Under the pieces are notes generated by a model. That model was not told where the DNA came from. It saw nothing but the letters and a program-made list of their open reading frames with translations, and did not search any database. This document shows, piece after piece, positions 51,494 through 59,601 of a stretch of DNA of 64,000 bases (within the stretch, counting starts at the first letter, position 1; each line of letters starts with the position of its first letter). A program made the translations under genes and the position numbers. This DNA is from Neotamlana nanhaiensis (GTDB lineage Bacteria > Bacteroidota > Bacteroidia > Flavobacteriales > Flavobacteriaceae), in contig NZ_JTDV01000005.1 of assembly GCF_000943555.1 (NCBI RefSeq), positions 62,001 through 126,000 on the forward strand, given 5' to 3'.

Positions 51494-51550
51494 TTTTTTA
51501 TTTTAAAAGTTATTTCAGATGAATAACGTGGCAAAAATTACTTTATTGTA

Positions 51551-52141
51551 TTAATTTGTTAAAACTATATTATGCTTCTCTATAATTTTACGCAAATTAA
51601 TAAGCGCATAACGCATTCTTCCTAACGCAGTATTAATGCTAACACCGGTTTTATCCGATATTTCTTTAAAACTCATATCCTTGTATATTCGCATTAAAAG
51701 CACTTCTTTTTGATCGTCGGGTAATTCTTCAACCAAGCGACGTACGTCGCTTTCCACCTGTTCTTTAATAATACTTTTTTCAGCATTTAAACTCGTATCG
51801 CTCAATACCGAAAAAATACTAAACTCACCCGCATTATCAAATTTTGGCATGCGGTTATTTTTTCTAAAATAGTCAATAACAAGATTGTGAGAAATACGCA
51901 TTACCCATGGTAAAAACTTTCCTTCTTCATTATACGCACCTCTTTTTAAGGTATTTATAACTTTAATAAACGTATCCTGAAAAATATCTTCAGCGACATC
52001 CTTATCATAAACTTTCGAGTAAATAAAACTGTAAACTTTTTGTTTGTGCCTAACTATTAATGTTTCTAAAGCCGATTCTTGGCCTTTAATATAGCTACTT
52101 ACTAATGTGGCATCAGGAATTAATTGATCTTGCATAATCAT
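51551..52141 (-). CDS. ECF-type RNA polymerase sigma factor
   Basis: A 196-residue sigma-70-family protein with region 2 (SALETLIVRHKQKVYSFIYS then DVAEDIFQDTFIKVI near 25-65, LPWVMRISHNLVIDYFRKN near 78-96) and region 4 (ELPDDQKEVLLMRIYKDMSF then KEISDKTGVSINTALGRMRYAL near 140-180). No anti-sigma gene with a membrane helix lies nearby; the only close downstream ORF is a 46-aa soluble peptide. A minus-strand TATATTTG box lies at 52243-52250, leaving about 100 bases of 5' leader with a CAAAGAA/TTCTTTG hairpin at 52152-52170. The start may be either of two ATGs, two codons apart. Confidence 0.92.
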   Translation of the reverse strand: MIMQDQLIPDATLVSSYIKGQESALETLIVRHKQKVYSFIYSKVYDKDVAEDIFQDTFIKVINTLKRGAYNEEGKFLPWVMRISHNLVIDYFRKNNRMPKFDNAGEFSIFSVLSDTSLNAEKSIIKEQVESDVRRLVEELPDDQKEVLLMRIYKDMSFKEISDKTGVSINTALGRMRYALINLRKIIEKHNIVLTN

Positions 52142-52448
52142 TACTTTTTTTCAAAGAAATTGCTTCTTTGCTTGGGGTTAAATGTTTAAAAAAGTAATGT
52201 TAAACTATAGGCAAGTGTTTAGTTAAAACGATTATACATTGCCAAATATAACAACAATCGTTCCTAAAAAACAATTTTTAATTATTTTTTTCAGGATAAA
52301 CCCCATAATTTATGGTTTTTAACGATTTATATGCGCATTTTAAGGTGTTTAATGGCTTATCTAGCATTGGTCTGCTTATTTTAAATACTAATAATTTAGC
52401 TAAGTAATGACTTAATAGTATCTTTGTTTTTTATCCTTTTTAAAGTTT
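52142..52448. promoter_or_regulatory. Divergent promoter region between the ECF sigma gene and uvrA
   Basis: It holds TATATTTG on the minus strand (52243-52250) for the sigma factor and a plus-strand TAGC-preceded TTTAG/TATCTTTG pair (52395-52426) for uvrA. There are long A/T runs but no ORF or known repeat. Confidence 0.5.
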
Positions 52449-55232
52449 ATGAGCGTAAATATTTCCGAAGTAAATCCTAAAGAAAACATCATTATAAAAG
52501 GTGCTAAACTGCACAATTTAAAAAATATCGATGTCGTAATTCCACGAAATAAATTAGTGGTAATCACTGGTTTATCGGGTTCAGGTAAATCTAGCTTAGC
52601 TTTCGATACGCTTTACGCGGAAGGGCAGCGTCGTTATGTTGAAAGTCTGTCGAGCTATGCACGTCAATTTTTAGGACGTTTAAATAAACCTAAAGTAGAT
52701 TATATAAAAGGCATTGCTCCTGCCATTGCAATCGAACAGAAAGTAAACTCTACAAACCCGCGCTCAACCGTTGGTACAACTACAGAAATATATGATTACC
52801 TCAAACTTTTATTCGCTAGAATTGGTAAAACCTACTCGCCTATTTCTGGCAATGAGGTAAAAAAAGATACGGTTACCGATGTTATAAATCATATAAAAAC
52901 TTACCCCGAGCGTGAAAAAATGCTACTTCTCGCTCCTATTTACCTTGAAGAAGGTCGCTCGATAAACGATAAACTTAAAGTATTAAACCAGCAAGGTTAC
53001 GCCAGAATTAAAGTAAATGATGCTGTTTTAAGAATTGATGAAGCAGATAGTATTTCTGAAAAAGACCACGTTTTATTGGTTGTAGATAGAATTATTACAA
53101 AAACTGATGAGGATTTCTATAATCGTTTGGCCGACGCCATACAAACCGCTTTTTTTGAAGGTAAAGGTGAATGTATTATTGAAACTTTAAACGATAATAA
53201 ACAACGACATTTTAGCAATAAATTCGAGTTAGATGGTTTAAATTTTCTTGAGCCGAACATACATTTATTCAGTTTTAACAATCCTTATGGCGCTTGCCCA
53301 AAATGTGAAGGATATGGCGATATTATTGGTATAGATGAAGACTTAGTAATACCAAATACAGGGCTTTCGGTTTACGAAAATGCTATTTTTCCGTGGCGCG
53401 GAGAAAGCATGAGTTGGTACAAAGATCAATTAGTAAACAATTCACATAAATTCGATTTCCCTATACACAAACCGTATTTTGAATTATCTGAAGCTCAAAA
53501 ACAACTCGTTTGGGATGGCAATTCCTTTTTTGAAGGGTTAAACGCCTTTTTTGAAGAATTAGAGTCGAAAGCCTATAAAATACAAAACCGTGTAATGCTA
53601 TCACGCTATCGCGGAAAAACTAAATGTAAAGCCTGTAATGGCAAACGTTTACGCGAAGAAGCTAATTATGTTAAAATTGCTGGGGCAACACTAACCGATT
53701 TGGTTGAAATGCCTTTAAATAAGCTAGCAAATTTCTTTAATCAATTAGAATTGAACGATTATGATACCACGGTTGCAAAACGATTATTAAAGGAAATTAA
53801 CAGTCGTTTATCATTTTTAAGCAACGTTGGGTTAGATTATTTAACCTTAAACCGAAAATCGAACACACTTTCAGGTGGTGAAAGTCAGCGTATAAATTTA
53901 GCTACATCATTGGGTAGCAGTTTGGTTGGTTCGATGTATATTTTAGACGAGCCTAGTATTGGGCTGCATCCAAAAGACACAGAGCGTCTTATTTTAGTAT
54001 TAAAACAGTTACGCGATTTAGGAAACACAGTGATTGTTGTAGAACACGACGAAGATATTATGAAAGCTGCCGACAGTATTATTGACATTGGTCCCGAAGC
54101 AGGTACTTTTGGTGGTAATGTAGTTGCAAAAGGCGATTATAGTGCCATTTTAAATTCCGAATCGCTTACCGCTAAATATTTAAATGAAAATTTAAAAATT
54201 GAAGTTCCTAAAAAACGAAGAACATCAAAATACAGTGTCGATATTATTGGGGCTCGTGAAAACAATTTAAAAAACATCGATGTTAGTTTTCCTTTAGGCA
54301 TGCTAACTGTTATTACTGGTGTTTCTGGAAGTGGAAAAAGTACATTAATTAAAAAAATACTCTTTCCTGCATTACAAAAAAAACTTACCGATTTTAGTGA
54401 TAAACCAGGACAATTTTCGGAAATTAAAGGTAATTTCACCAATATAAAACACATCGAATTTGTGGATCAAAACCCTATTGGACGCTCTTCGCGATCTAAT
54501 CCTGTAACCTATGTTAAGGCTTATGATGATATTCGTTCGCTCTTCTCGAAACAGAAATTGAGTTTAATACGAAACTACCAACCAAAACATTTTAGTTTTA
54601 ACGTAGATGGTGGACGTTGTGAGACTTGTAAAGGCGAAGGTGAAGTAACCATTGAAATGCAATTTATGGCCGATGTACATTTAGAATGTGAAACTTGTAA
54701 AGGAAAACGATTTAAAAAAGAGGTCTTAGAAGTTAATTTTAACAACAAAAACATTGATGATATTTTAAACTTAACCATCGATGATGCTATTGACTTTTTT
54801 GAAACAACCAAGCAGTCAAAAATTAAAAAGAAACTCCAACCTTTAAAAGATGTTGGTTTAGGTTATGTTACTTTAGGACAAAGTTCTTCTACCCTTTCTG
54901 GTGGCGAAGCACAACGTATTAAGCTGGCCTCATTTTTAGGCAAAGGAAGTAATAAGGATAACACCCTTTTTATTTTTGACGAACCCACAACAGGACTTCA
55001 CTTTCACGATATTAAAAAATTACTAAAATCGTTTGATGCCTTAATAGAAAACGGACACTCTATTATTGTCGTAGAACACAACTTAGATTTAATTAAATGT
55101 GCCGACCACATTATTGATTTAGGGCCAGAAGGTGGTGAAAATGGTGGTAATTTGGTCACTTTTGGAACACCTGAAGCTATTGTGAAGGTAAAAGCTTCTG
55201 AAACTGGTAAATATTTAAAAGATAAAATTTAA
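52449..55232 (+). CDS. uvrA: Excinuclease ABC subunit A
   Basis: UvrA recognises bulky DNA damage and loads UvrB in nucleotide excision repair. The 927-residue ABC ATPase has two nucleotide-binding halves: Walker A VVITGLSGSGKSSLAFDTLYAEGQRR near 37-62 and VITGVSGSGKSTLIKKI near 619-635, and ABC signatures LSGGESQRI near 473 and LSGGEAQRI near 815. Zinc fingers are visible as CPKCEGYG near 282 and CKACNGKR near 395, and CETCKGEG...CETCKGKRF near 720-755. The length is close to the usual 940. It stands alone, with a promoter upstream and a hairpin after the stop. Confidence 0.97.
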   Translation: MSVNISEVNPKENIIIKGAKLHNLKNIDVVIPRNKLVVITGLSGSGKSSLAFDTLYAEGQRRYVESLSSYARQFLGRLNKPKVDYIKGIAPAIAIEQKVNSTNPRSTVGTTTEIYDYLKLLFARIGKTYSPISGNEVKKDTVTDVINHIKTYPEREKMLLLAPIYLEEGRSINDKLKVLNQQGYARIKVNDAVLRIDEADSISEKDHVLLVVDRIITKTDEDFYNRLADAIQTAFFEGKGECIIETLNDNKQRHFSNKFELDGLNFLEPNIHLFSFNNPYGACPKCEGYGDIIGIDEDLVIPNTGLSVYENAIFPWRGESMSWYKDQLVNNSHKFDFPIHKPYFELSEAQKQLVWDGNSFFEGLNAFFEELESKAYKIQNRVMLSRYRGKTKCKACNGKRLREEANYVKIAGATLTDLVEMPLNKLANFFNQLELNDYDTTVAKRLLKEINSRLSFLSNVGLDYLTLNRKSNTLSGGESQRINLATSLGSSLVGSMYILDEPSIGLHPKDTERLILVLKQLRDLGNTVIVVEHDEDIMKAADSIIDIGPEAGTFGGNVVAKGDYSAILNSESLTAKYLNENLKIEVPKKRRTSKYSVDIIGARENNLKNIDVSFPLGMLTVITGVSGSGKSTLIKKILFPALQKKLTDFSDKPGQFSEIKGNFTNIKHIEFVDQNPIGRSSRSNPVTYVKAYDDIRSLFSKQKLSLIRNYQPKHFSFNVDGGRCETCKGEGEVTIEMQFMADVHLECETCKGKRFKKEVLEVNFNNKNIDDILNLTIDDAIDFFETTKQSKIKKKLQPLKDVGLGYVTLGQSSSTLSGGEAQRIKLASFLGKGSNKDNTLFIFDEPTTGLHFHDIKKLLKSFDALIENGHSIIVVEHNLDLIKCADHIIDLGPEGGENGGNLVTFGTPEAIVKVKASETGKYLKDKI

Positions 55233-55234
55233 AA

Positions 55235-55274
55235 GGTTGTTTAACAATTCCTGCCTAGTTTTTGTTAAACAACC
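55235..55274. terminator. Bidirectional terminator after uvrA
   Basis: GGTTGTTTAACAA (55235-55247) and TTGTTAAACAACC (55262-55274) form a perfect 13-bp stem with flanking A and T runs, between two converging genes. Confidence 0.75.
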
Positions 55275-55305
55275 CTTTACAAGCTTCTTAAAAAGTTATT
55301 TTCAT

Positions 55306-55872
55306 TTAAAATTCGTAGCCTATTCCAATTTGTATACCTCGCAACCTGGAGGTTTGATTTCCAGAGGAATCATCAATTAAATTGGCTAAACCTAGGTTAT
55401 ACCTTGCGTTAACATTAAAATTTTCAATAAAACTATATGAAGCTCCAATATCTACACCAAAATTAAAAGATTTAATGCCATTTGGTGGATCTATAATATA
55501 TCCAATATTTGGACCAGCTAAAGCGTTAAGATTTTCAATCACCTCATACTTCGCTAATATTGGTAGTTGAATTTGCCCTAAATCTTCAATATGAATATAA
55601 TCAATTTCTGGTTGTAGTTCAAACTTGTCGGCAATTTCAATATCAGTTAAATAATATCCTATAAAAAAGCCCGATCTAGTTGTGGTATTCTTGAATTCGG
55701 CCATAGCGTTGGTGTTAGTTTTAGCCTGGGTTGATTTTGCCATAGAAGAAACATTAAAGCTGTCGTACCTATAATATTCCGAAGCCCCAATATAGCCACC
55801 TCTTACACCGCCACAAGACGTAAATATCATACTAATTAGACTAAGGGAGATTAGTACATTAAACTTTCGCAT
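55306..55872 (-). CDS. Outer-membrane beta-barrel protein, 188 aa
   Basis: A signal sequence reaches IFTSCGGVRGGYIGAS, with a possible lipobox cysteine at residue 20. The remainder alternates polar and hydrophobic residues like an 8-strand barrel, with RSGFFIGYYLTDIEIADKFEL, LPILAKYEVIENLNALAGPNIGY, FGVDIGASYSFIENFNVNARYNLGLANL and a terminal aromatic strand ending GIGYEF. That last strand is the usual outer-membrane insertion signal. The fold resembles OmpA/OprG-like small barrels (porin family, PF13568 type). A lipobox plus barrel is unusual; the cysteine may instead be fortuitous. Ligand unknown. Confidence 0.8.
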   Translation of the reverse strand: MRKFNVLISLSLISMIFTSCGGVRGGYIGASEYYRYDSFNVSSMAKSTQAKTNTNAMAEFKNTTTRSGFFIGYYLTDIEIADKFELQPEIDYIHIEDLGQIQLPILAKYEVIENLNALAGPNIGYIIDPPNGIKSFNFGVDIGASYSFIENFNVNARYNLGLANLIDDSSGNQTSRLRGIQIGIGYEF

Positions 55873-55965
55873 GATATAAAATTTTAAATTATTACCTACT
55901 AAAAGTACGATAAATACATTTAAATACGAAAAATTTAAAAACTATTCAATACTACACGCTTAATT

Positions 55966-57054
55966 TTAATAAAACAGAAACGAGAACAAGCCTAAAACAA
56001 CAACTGTTGCAGGTATTACAATAGACATAAATAAAAAAGTTAATACACTACCTTTAACAAAACTCACGAACTTACCTTGCTTATAAAAGTATTTTAAAGC
56101 GATAACCAAATATATAAATGTAGAAAGTGCAATTAATAAATTAGTACCTGTTGGCAACAAAAACACAAAATTTACAGCAAGCATAATACTAAATGTTGCA
56201 AATAAAAACGAAAAAAAGTAAAAACTAAAAACCAAATGATGTGCGTATAAACCTCGTTTCCAATAAAATAGTTTTAACATAAAGGCAAAAATTGGCAGTA
56301 AAAAAAACATCGCAATAGGAATAGTATCGAAAAAAGCTTGTAAAATACTACCTCCTCGCCTAGATTTATAAAATTTTAATGCCTGGGCATACATGCGTTT
56401 ACTAAACCAATTATCATCGTCATCCATTCCCATGCTTTTATAAATTTCTTTATCTGAAGCATTTTTAACTATAAGTGAATCTATTTCTGCTTCATTAAAA
56501 CTAAAGCTTATGGGTGATTTTGTTTTATTAGTAGCATCAATAGCTATAGAATCTATTTTTTCCTCGGAAAGATTCGTTAATTCCTGAGTGTTTAATAACG
56601 CTTTTTTTAATTCGGCCTTAGCAATGGAATCTTCCAGCATTTCTTTTTTTAGCTCAATGGAATCTTTTAATTGTTCGTATGTAATTGACTTATCTGTATT
56701 TGCTTCAATTTTTTTAGCAAATTTTTTATCGAAGTTTTCAACCTGTTTTCGTTGAATAAATGAAAATAAAAAGAAAAATATAATAGTTACAAACAAATAC
56801 ATTTGCGCCGGATGCAAATATAACAAGCGTTTACCAGCAACAAACTTACTCGCTAAAAAGCCTGGTTTAAATAACAACGGAAAAAAACTTTTGAAAAAAC
56901 GTGCATCGAAAGCAAAATAATTTTGAATGGTATTTGCAAATAATACGCCAACAGTTAGCTTGTCTCTTGCTTGTTGCCCACAATGCGGACAAAATTTATA
57001 AGCCGAATAAAATACCTTTTCACAATTTTTACAAGTTTCTAAAAGTTCACTCAT
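55966..57054 (-). CDS. DUF3667 membrane protein with a zinc ribbon
   Basis: A 362-residue protein with an N-terminal zinc ribbon (CKNCEKVFYSAYKFCPHCGQ, residues 8-27, four cysteines). A conserved segment GVLFANTIQNYFAFDARFFKSFFPLLFKPG lies near 36-65, followed by a membrane helix near 85-102 (MYLFVTIIFFFLFSF). A polar, possibly coiled-coil loop covers about 103-240, and four or so C-terminal helices follow. The first part is typical of DUF3667. Function unknown; the domain suggests membrane regulation or assembly. It is transcribed alone on the minus strand, divergent from the secreted paralogue gene. Confidence 0.85.
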   Translation of the reverse strand: MSELLETCKNCEKVFYSAYKFCPHCGQQARDKLTVGVLFANTIQNYFAFDARFFKSFFPLLFKPGFLASKFVAGKRLLYLHPAQMYLFVTIIFFFLFSFIQRKQVENFDKKFAKKIEANTDKSITYEQLKDSIELKKEMLEDSIAKAELKKALLNTQELTNLSEEKIDSIAIDATNKTKSPISFSFNEAEIDSLIVKNASDKEIYKSMGMDDDDNWFSKRMYAQALKFYKSRRGGSILQAFFDTIPIAMFFLLPIFAFMLKLFYWKRGLYAHHLVFSFYFFSFLFATFSIMLAVNFVFLLPTGTNLLIALSTFIYLVIALKYFYKQGKFVSFVKGSVLTFLFMSIVIPATVVVLGLFSFLFY

Positions 57055-57146
57055 GCATTATTTTTTTTGATTGACTATTTAAAAGTAATAAAACAAACCG
57101 TAAACACACAAAACATAACTCCTTCACAAACAAATATTTACATTTT

Positions 57147-57161
57147 TGGCACGCAAATTGA
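57147..57161 (+). promoter_or_regulatory. Sigma-54-like promoter for the first secreted paralogue
   Basis: TTGGCACG, then 4 bases, then TTGA: this matches the -24/-12 sigma-54 consensus TGGCACGnnnnTTGC except the last base. It lies about 95 bases upstream of the 57256 start. The matching sequence before the next gene supports function. Confidence 0.6.
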
Positions 57162-57255
57162 AAACCATTTAGCAACAGCATGAGCCTAAATGCTATTCGT
57201 TTTAAATAATTTAAATCGAAAAATTTTAGGATTATTAAATTAAAATTGAAAGATT

Positions 57256-57921
57256 ATGAAAAGAGTATTATTATTATGTGCAGGATTATTTATTGGTACT
57301 TCTGCATTCGCAACAACACTAAACAATCAAGCTGTAACCCAAACCACAAATAATGCAAAACGCTACCATTATGCGCAACCAATAACTTTTATTGAACGCG
57401 GTGTAGAATTTTTAATTTTTCCTGACGGAAGTTTCGATTTTAACACACATATTCTTGATGATTTCTATAATGATGATGTGTATTTTAAAAGTAACTCGAA
57501 GCGCAGTAGCATAAACGCTTCGTATCGCGGTCCAAACGTAAATGTGAACTTTACAACAAATCGTGGTAATCGTGGCGTAAATATTGTTACCGACCGAAAT
57601 GGTAAAGTAAGACGAATTGGAAACGTATTTATTAATTACGATAGATATGGTAACATTACGCGAGCAGGATCGGTTTTTATTCGCTATGGTCGTGGCAGAA
57701 ATGCAACCTTAACACAAGTTGGTGGTTTATATGTTAATTACAACCGTTGGGGCGAAATTATAAACACAAGAGGTTATGTAAATTATAATAATAGAAATTG
57801 TAATTACGATGTAATTTCTAACAACGATAGGTATAATGAAAATGATTATTACAACGGCGATAATTATTACTACTACAAACAAAACGGTACAGTAAAAAAG
57901 CAAAAGAAAAACAGAAGATAG
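57256..57921 (+). CDS. Secreted repeat protein, 221 aa (paralogue 1)
   Basis: A signal peptide (MKRVLLLCAGLFIGTSAFAT) is followed by IERGVEFLIFPDGSFDFN near 46-63 and then a series of short repeats of about 17-20 residues. Their pattern is IGNVFINYDRYGNITRAG, SVFIRYGRGRNATLTQVG and GLYVNYNRWGEIINTRG. These recall the small beta-hairpin repeats of YD/cell-wall-binding-type proteins, but no named family is certain. The tail is very polar (N, Y, K). The next gene is a paralogue with the same signal peptide, repeats and sigma-54-like promoter. Probably envelope or surface located. Confidence 0.75.
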   Translation: MKRVLLLCAGLFIGTSAFATTLNNQAVTQTTNNAKRYHYAQPITFIERGVEFLIFPDGSFDFNTHILDDFYNDDVYFKSNSKRSSINASYRGPNVNVNFTTNRGNRGVNIVTDRNGKVRRIGNVFINYDRYGNITRAGSVFIRYGRGRNATLTQVGGLYVNYNRWGEIINTRGYVNYNNRNCNYDVISNNDRYNENDYYNGDNYYYYKQNGTVKKQKKNRR

Positions 57922-57938
57922 ATTTTTATTAGTTGAAC

Positions 57939-57975
57939 AAAAACTCCAAACATCATAATTGATTTTTGGGGTTTT
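57939..57975 (+). terminator. Terminator after paralogue 1
   Basis: AAAACTCCAAA and TTTGGGGTTTT pair with one G-T, followed by a T-rich run. It separates the two paralogue genes so that each is transcribed from its own promoter. Confidence 0.7.
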
Positions 57976-58037
57976 ATTTTTTTTAAACCACACTTAAACA
58001 ACTAACAACAAAACAGTTACGTGTTACTGCTTGTTTT

Positions 58038-58052
58038 TGGCACGCTGTTTGT
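58038..58052 (+). promoter_or_regulatory. Sigma-54-like promoter for the second secreted paralogue
   Basis: TTGGCACG, then CTGT, then TTGT: the same layout as the site at 57147. It lies 36 bases before the start codon at 58088. Confidence 0.6.
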
Positions 58053-58087
58053 AATTACTAAACTGAATAACAAAAACATTCAAGATT

Positions 58088-59278
58088 ATGAAAAAGTATA
58101 TATTTATATTAGCAGGCTTATTACTAGTAAGTTTTGGTGCTAATGCGGCTACTACTAACAAGAGTACTAACACAAATGCTACTGCATTTTATGGTGGTTA
58201 CGGCAATTCATTTATTTTTGTTGAAAACGGTATTGAATTTTCGGTTTTTCGCGATGGTCAATTCGATTTTAATATCATTCAAGGGAATTCACGTTTTAGT
58301 GTTTCGGTAGGATCGCCAAACGTAAATATTAGCTTTAATTCGGGTTACGATTACAATCCTTATGTACAATACGACGAGTATGGTGCTATAATTCAAATTG
58401 AAAACACCCCAATTTACTACGATTATTACGGGCGTGTAAACCAGATAGGAAACGTTAATATAAACTATAACAATTTTGGTTTTGTTTCGCGCGTAGGTGG
58501 TTTATATGTGCACTACAACAGGTATAATGCTTTTTCACACTGTACGGGCTTTATTAATGTTTACAACAGAGGTTATATTTTCCGTCCGTGGCATCGTTTT
58601 TATGTAGTTCCTCCTATTGCCCACTGTGTAGTTTTTAACAGACCATACAGACAATATTACACTCCCGTTCGTTATGTTTATACCCGACCATTTTATAACA
58701 ATTACAGACCAAGAACAGCGGTTTATAGCAGACGCGGAAATACCATTGCAAGAAACCGTAGTTATGCTACTGTAAACCGAAGCAAACGAAATGTTACTCG
58801 TATAAATACGAACGCAAACAGAAATTACACGTCTCGAAATAATAAGTCTCGTAACAATAATGTTGCTACAACTAGAAGAAATACTACCGTAAATTCTCAT
58901 AGAGCCACAACCAATAGAAATAACACCGTTACTAGAAACACTAAAACACAGGTTAATAGAAACGAAAATACAGTTACAAAAAATACTAGAACGGTTACCA
59001 GAACAACACCTAAGGTTTCAAACTCAAAATCTAGAACAGTTATTAACAGAAATATAACAAATACGAGAAAACCAAACACAACTAATAATCGTAACTACTC
59101 TAGAAACAACAATAAAAGTTCACAACGTGTGGTAACAAGAACCCCACAAAGAACGAATAAAACAGCGCAGCGCACAGTAAACAGAAGTTCTCAAAATAGA
59201 AGCGCTACTATAAAGAAAAGTACCAGAAGTAATTCTGGAAACAATACAAGATCGACATCAACACGACGACGATCGTAA
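58088..59278 (+). CDS. Secreted repeat protein with a long basic disordered tail, 396 aa (paralogue 2)
   Basis: A signal peptide (MKKYIFILAGLLLVSFGANA) and the same domain as its neighbour (ENGIEFSVFRDGQFDFN near 43-59; repeats IENTPIYYDYYGRVNQ and IGNVNINYNNFGFVSRVGGL to about 155) are followed by an aromatic/proline linker. From about residue 210 to the end the sequence is almost only Arg, Asn, Thr, Ser, Lys and Gln with no Asp and a single Glu, so it should be disordered and strongly basic. Such a tail could bind DNA, RNA, teichoic-like polymers or LPS at the surface. No T9SS sorting domain is evident. Confidence 0.75.
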   Translation: MKKYIFILAGLLLVSFGANAATTNKSTNTNATAFYGGYGNSFIFVENGIEFSVFRDGQFDFNIIQGNSRFSVSVGSPNVNISFNSGYDYNPYVQYDEYGAIIQIENTPIYYDYYGRVNQIGNVNINYNNFGFVSRVGGLYVHYNRYNAFSHCTGFINVYNRGYIFRPWHRFYVVPPIAHCVVFNRPYRQYYTPVRYVYTRPFYNNYRPRTAVYSRRGNTIARNRSYATVNRSKRNVTRINTNANRNYTSRNNKSRNNNVATTRRNTTVNSHRATTNRNNTVTRNTKTQVNRNENTVTKNTRTVTRTTPKVSNSKSRTVINRNITNTRKPNTTNNRNYSRNNNKSSQRVVTRTPQRTNKTAQRTVNRSSQNRSATIKKSTRSNSGNNTRSTSTRRRS

Positions 59279-59601
59279 CAATTTTGGTTGGTTAGTTAAG
59301 AAAGCCCTTCGATAAGTTTGCCTCAAAGCAACGTCGAGGGGTTTTCTGTTTTTATACGCATTTTTATGTTTGTAATAAATTTCACAAATCTTCTCTAAAC
59401 TGCTCATAATTCGGTTTTTGTGTTTTGCTATTTTACATATAACCCTAAAAATCAGTAAAATACCGTATTGATTTAGGTAATTTCAAATACTAATTTTACT
59501 GGAGTTATTCAACCATAACCTATCAACCAAAACCAAAAAATCCTGAGAACTTAATTGCTTTCAGGATTTTTATTTTATAAATTTTATTGAGATACTAGCA
59601 C
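59279..59601. terminator. 323-base spacer with two terminator-like hairpins
   Basis: CCCTTCGA and TCGAGGGG with TTTTC (about 59307-59345) could end the plus-strand paralogue gene. AAAAATCCTGA and TCAGGATTTTT (59536-59571) could end minus-strand murA in the other direction. Between them lies AT-rich DNA with no ORF or repeat that I recognise. Confidence 0.6.

Noticed and set aside
58535-59079. Long minus-strand ORFs opposite the second secreted paralogue
   Set aside because: They mirror the low-complexity Arg/Asn/Thr tail and consist of simple Val/Ser/Phe/Leu runs.
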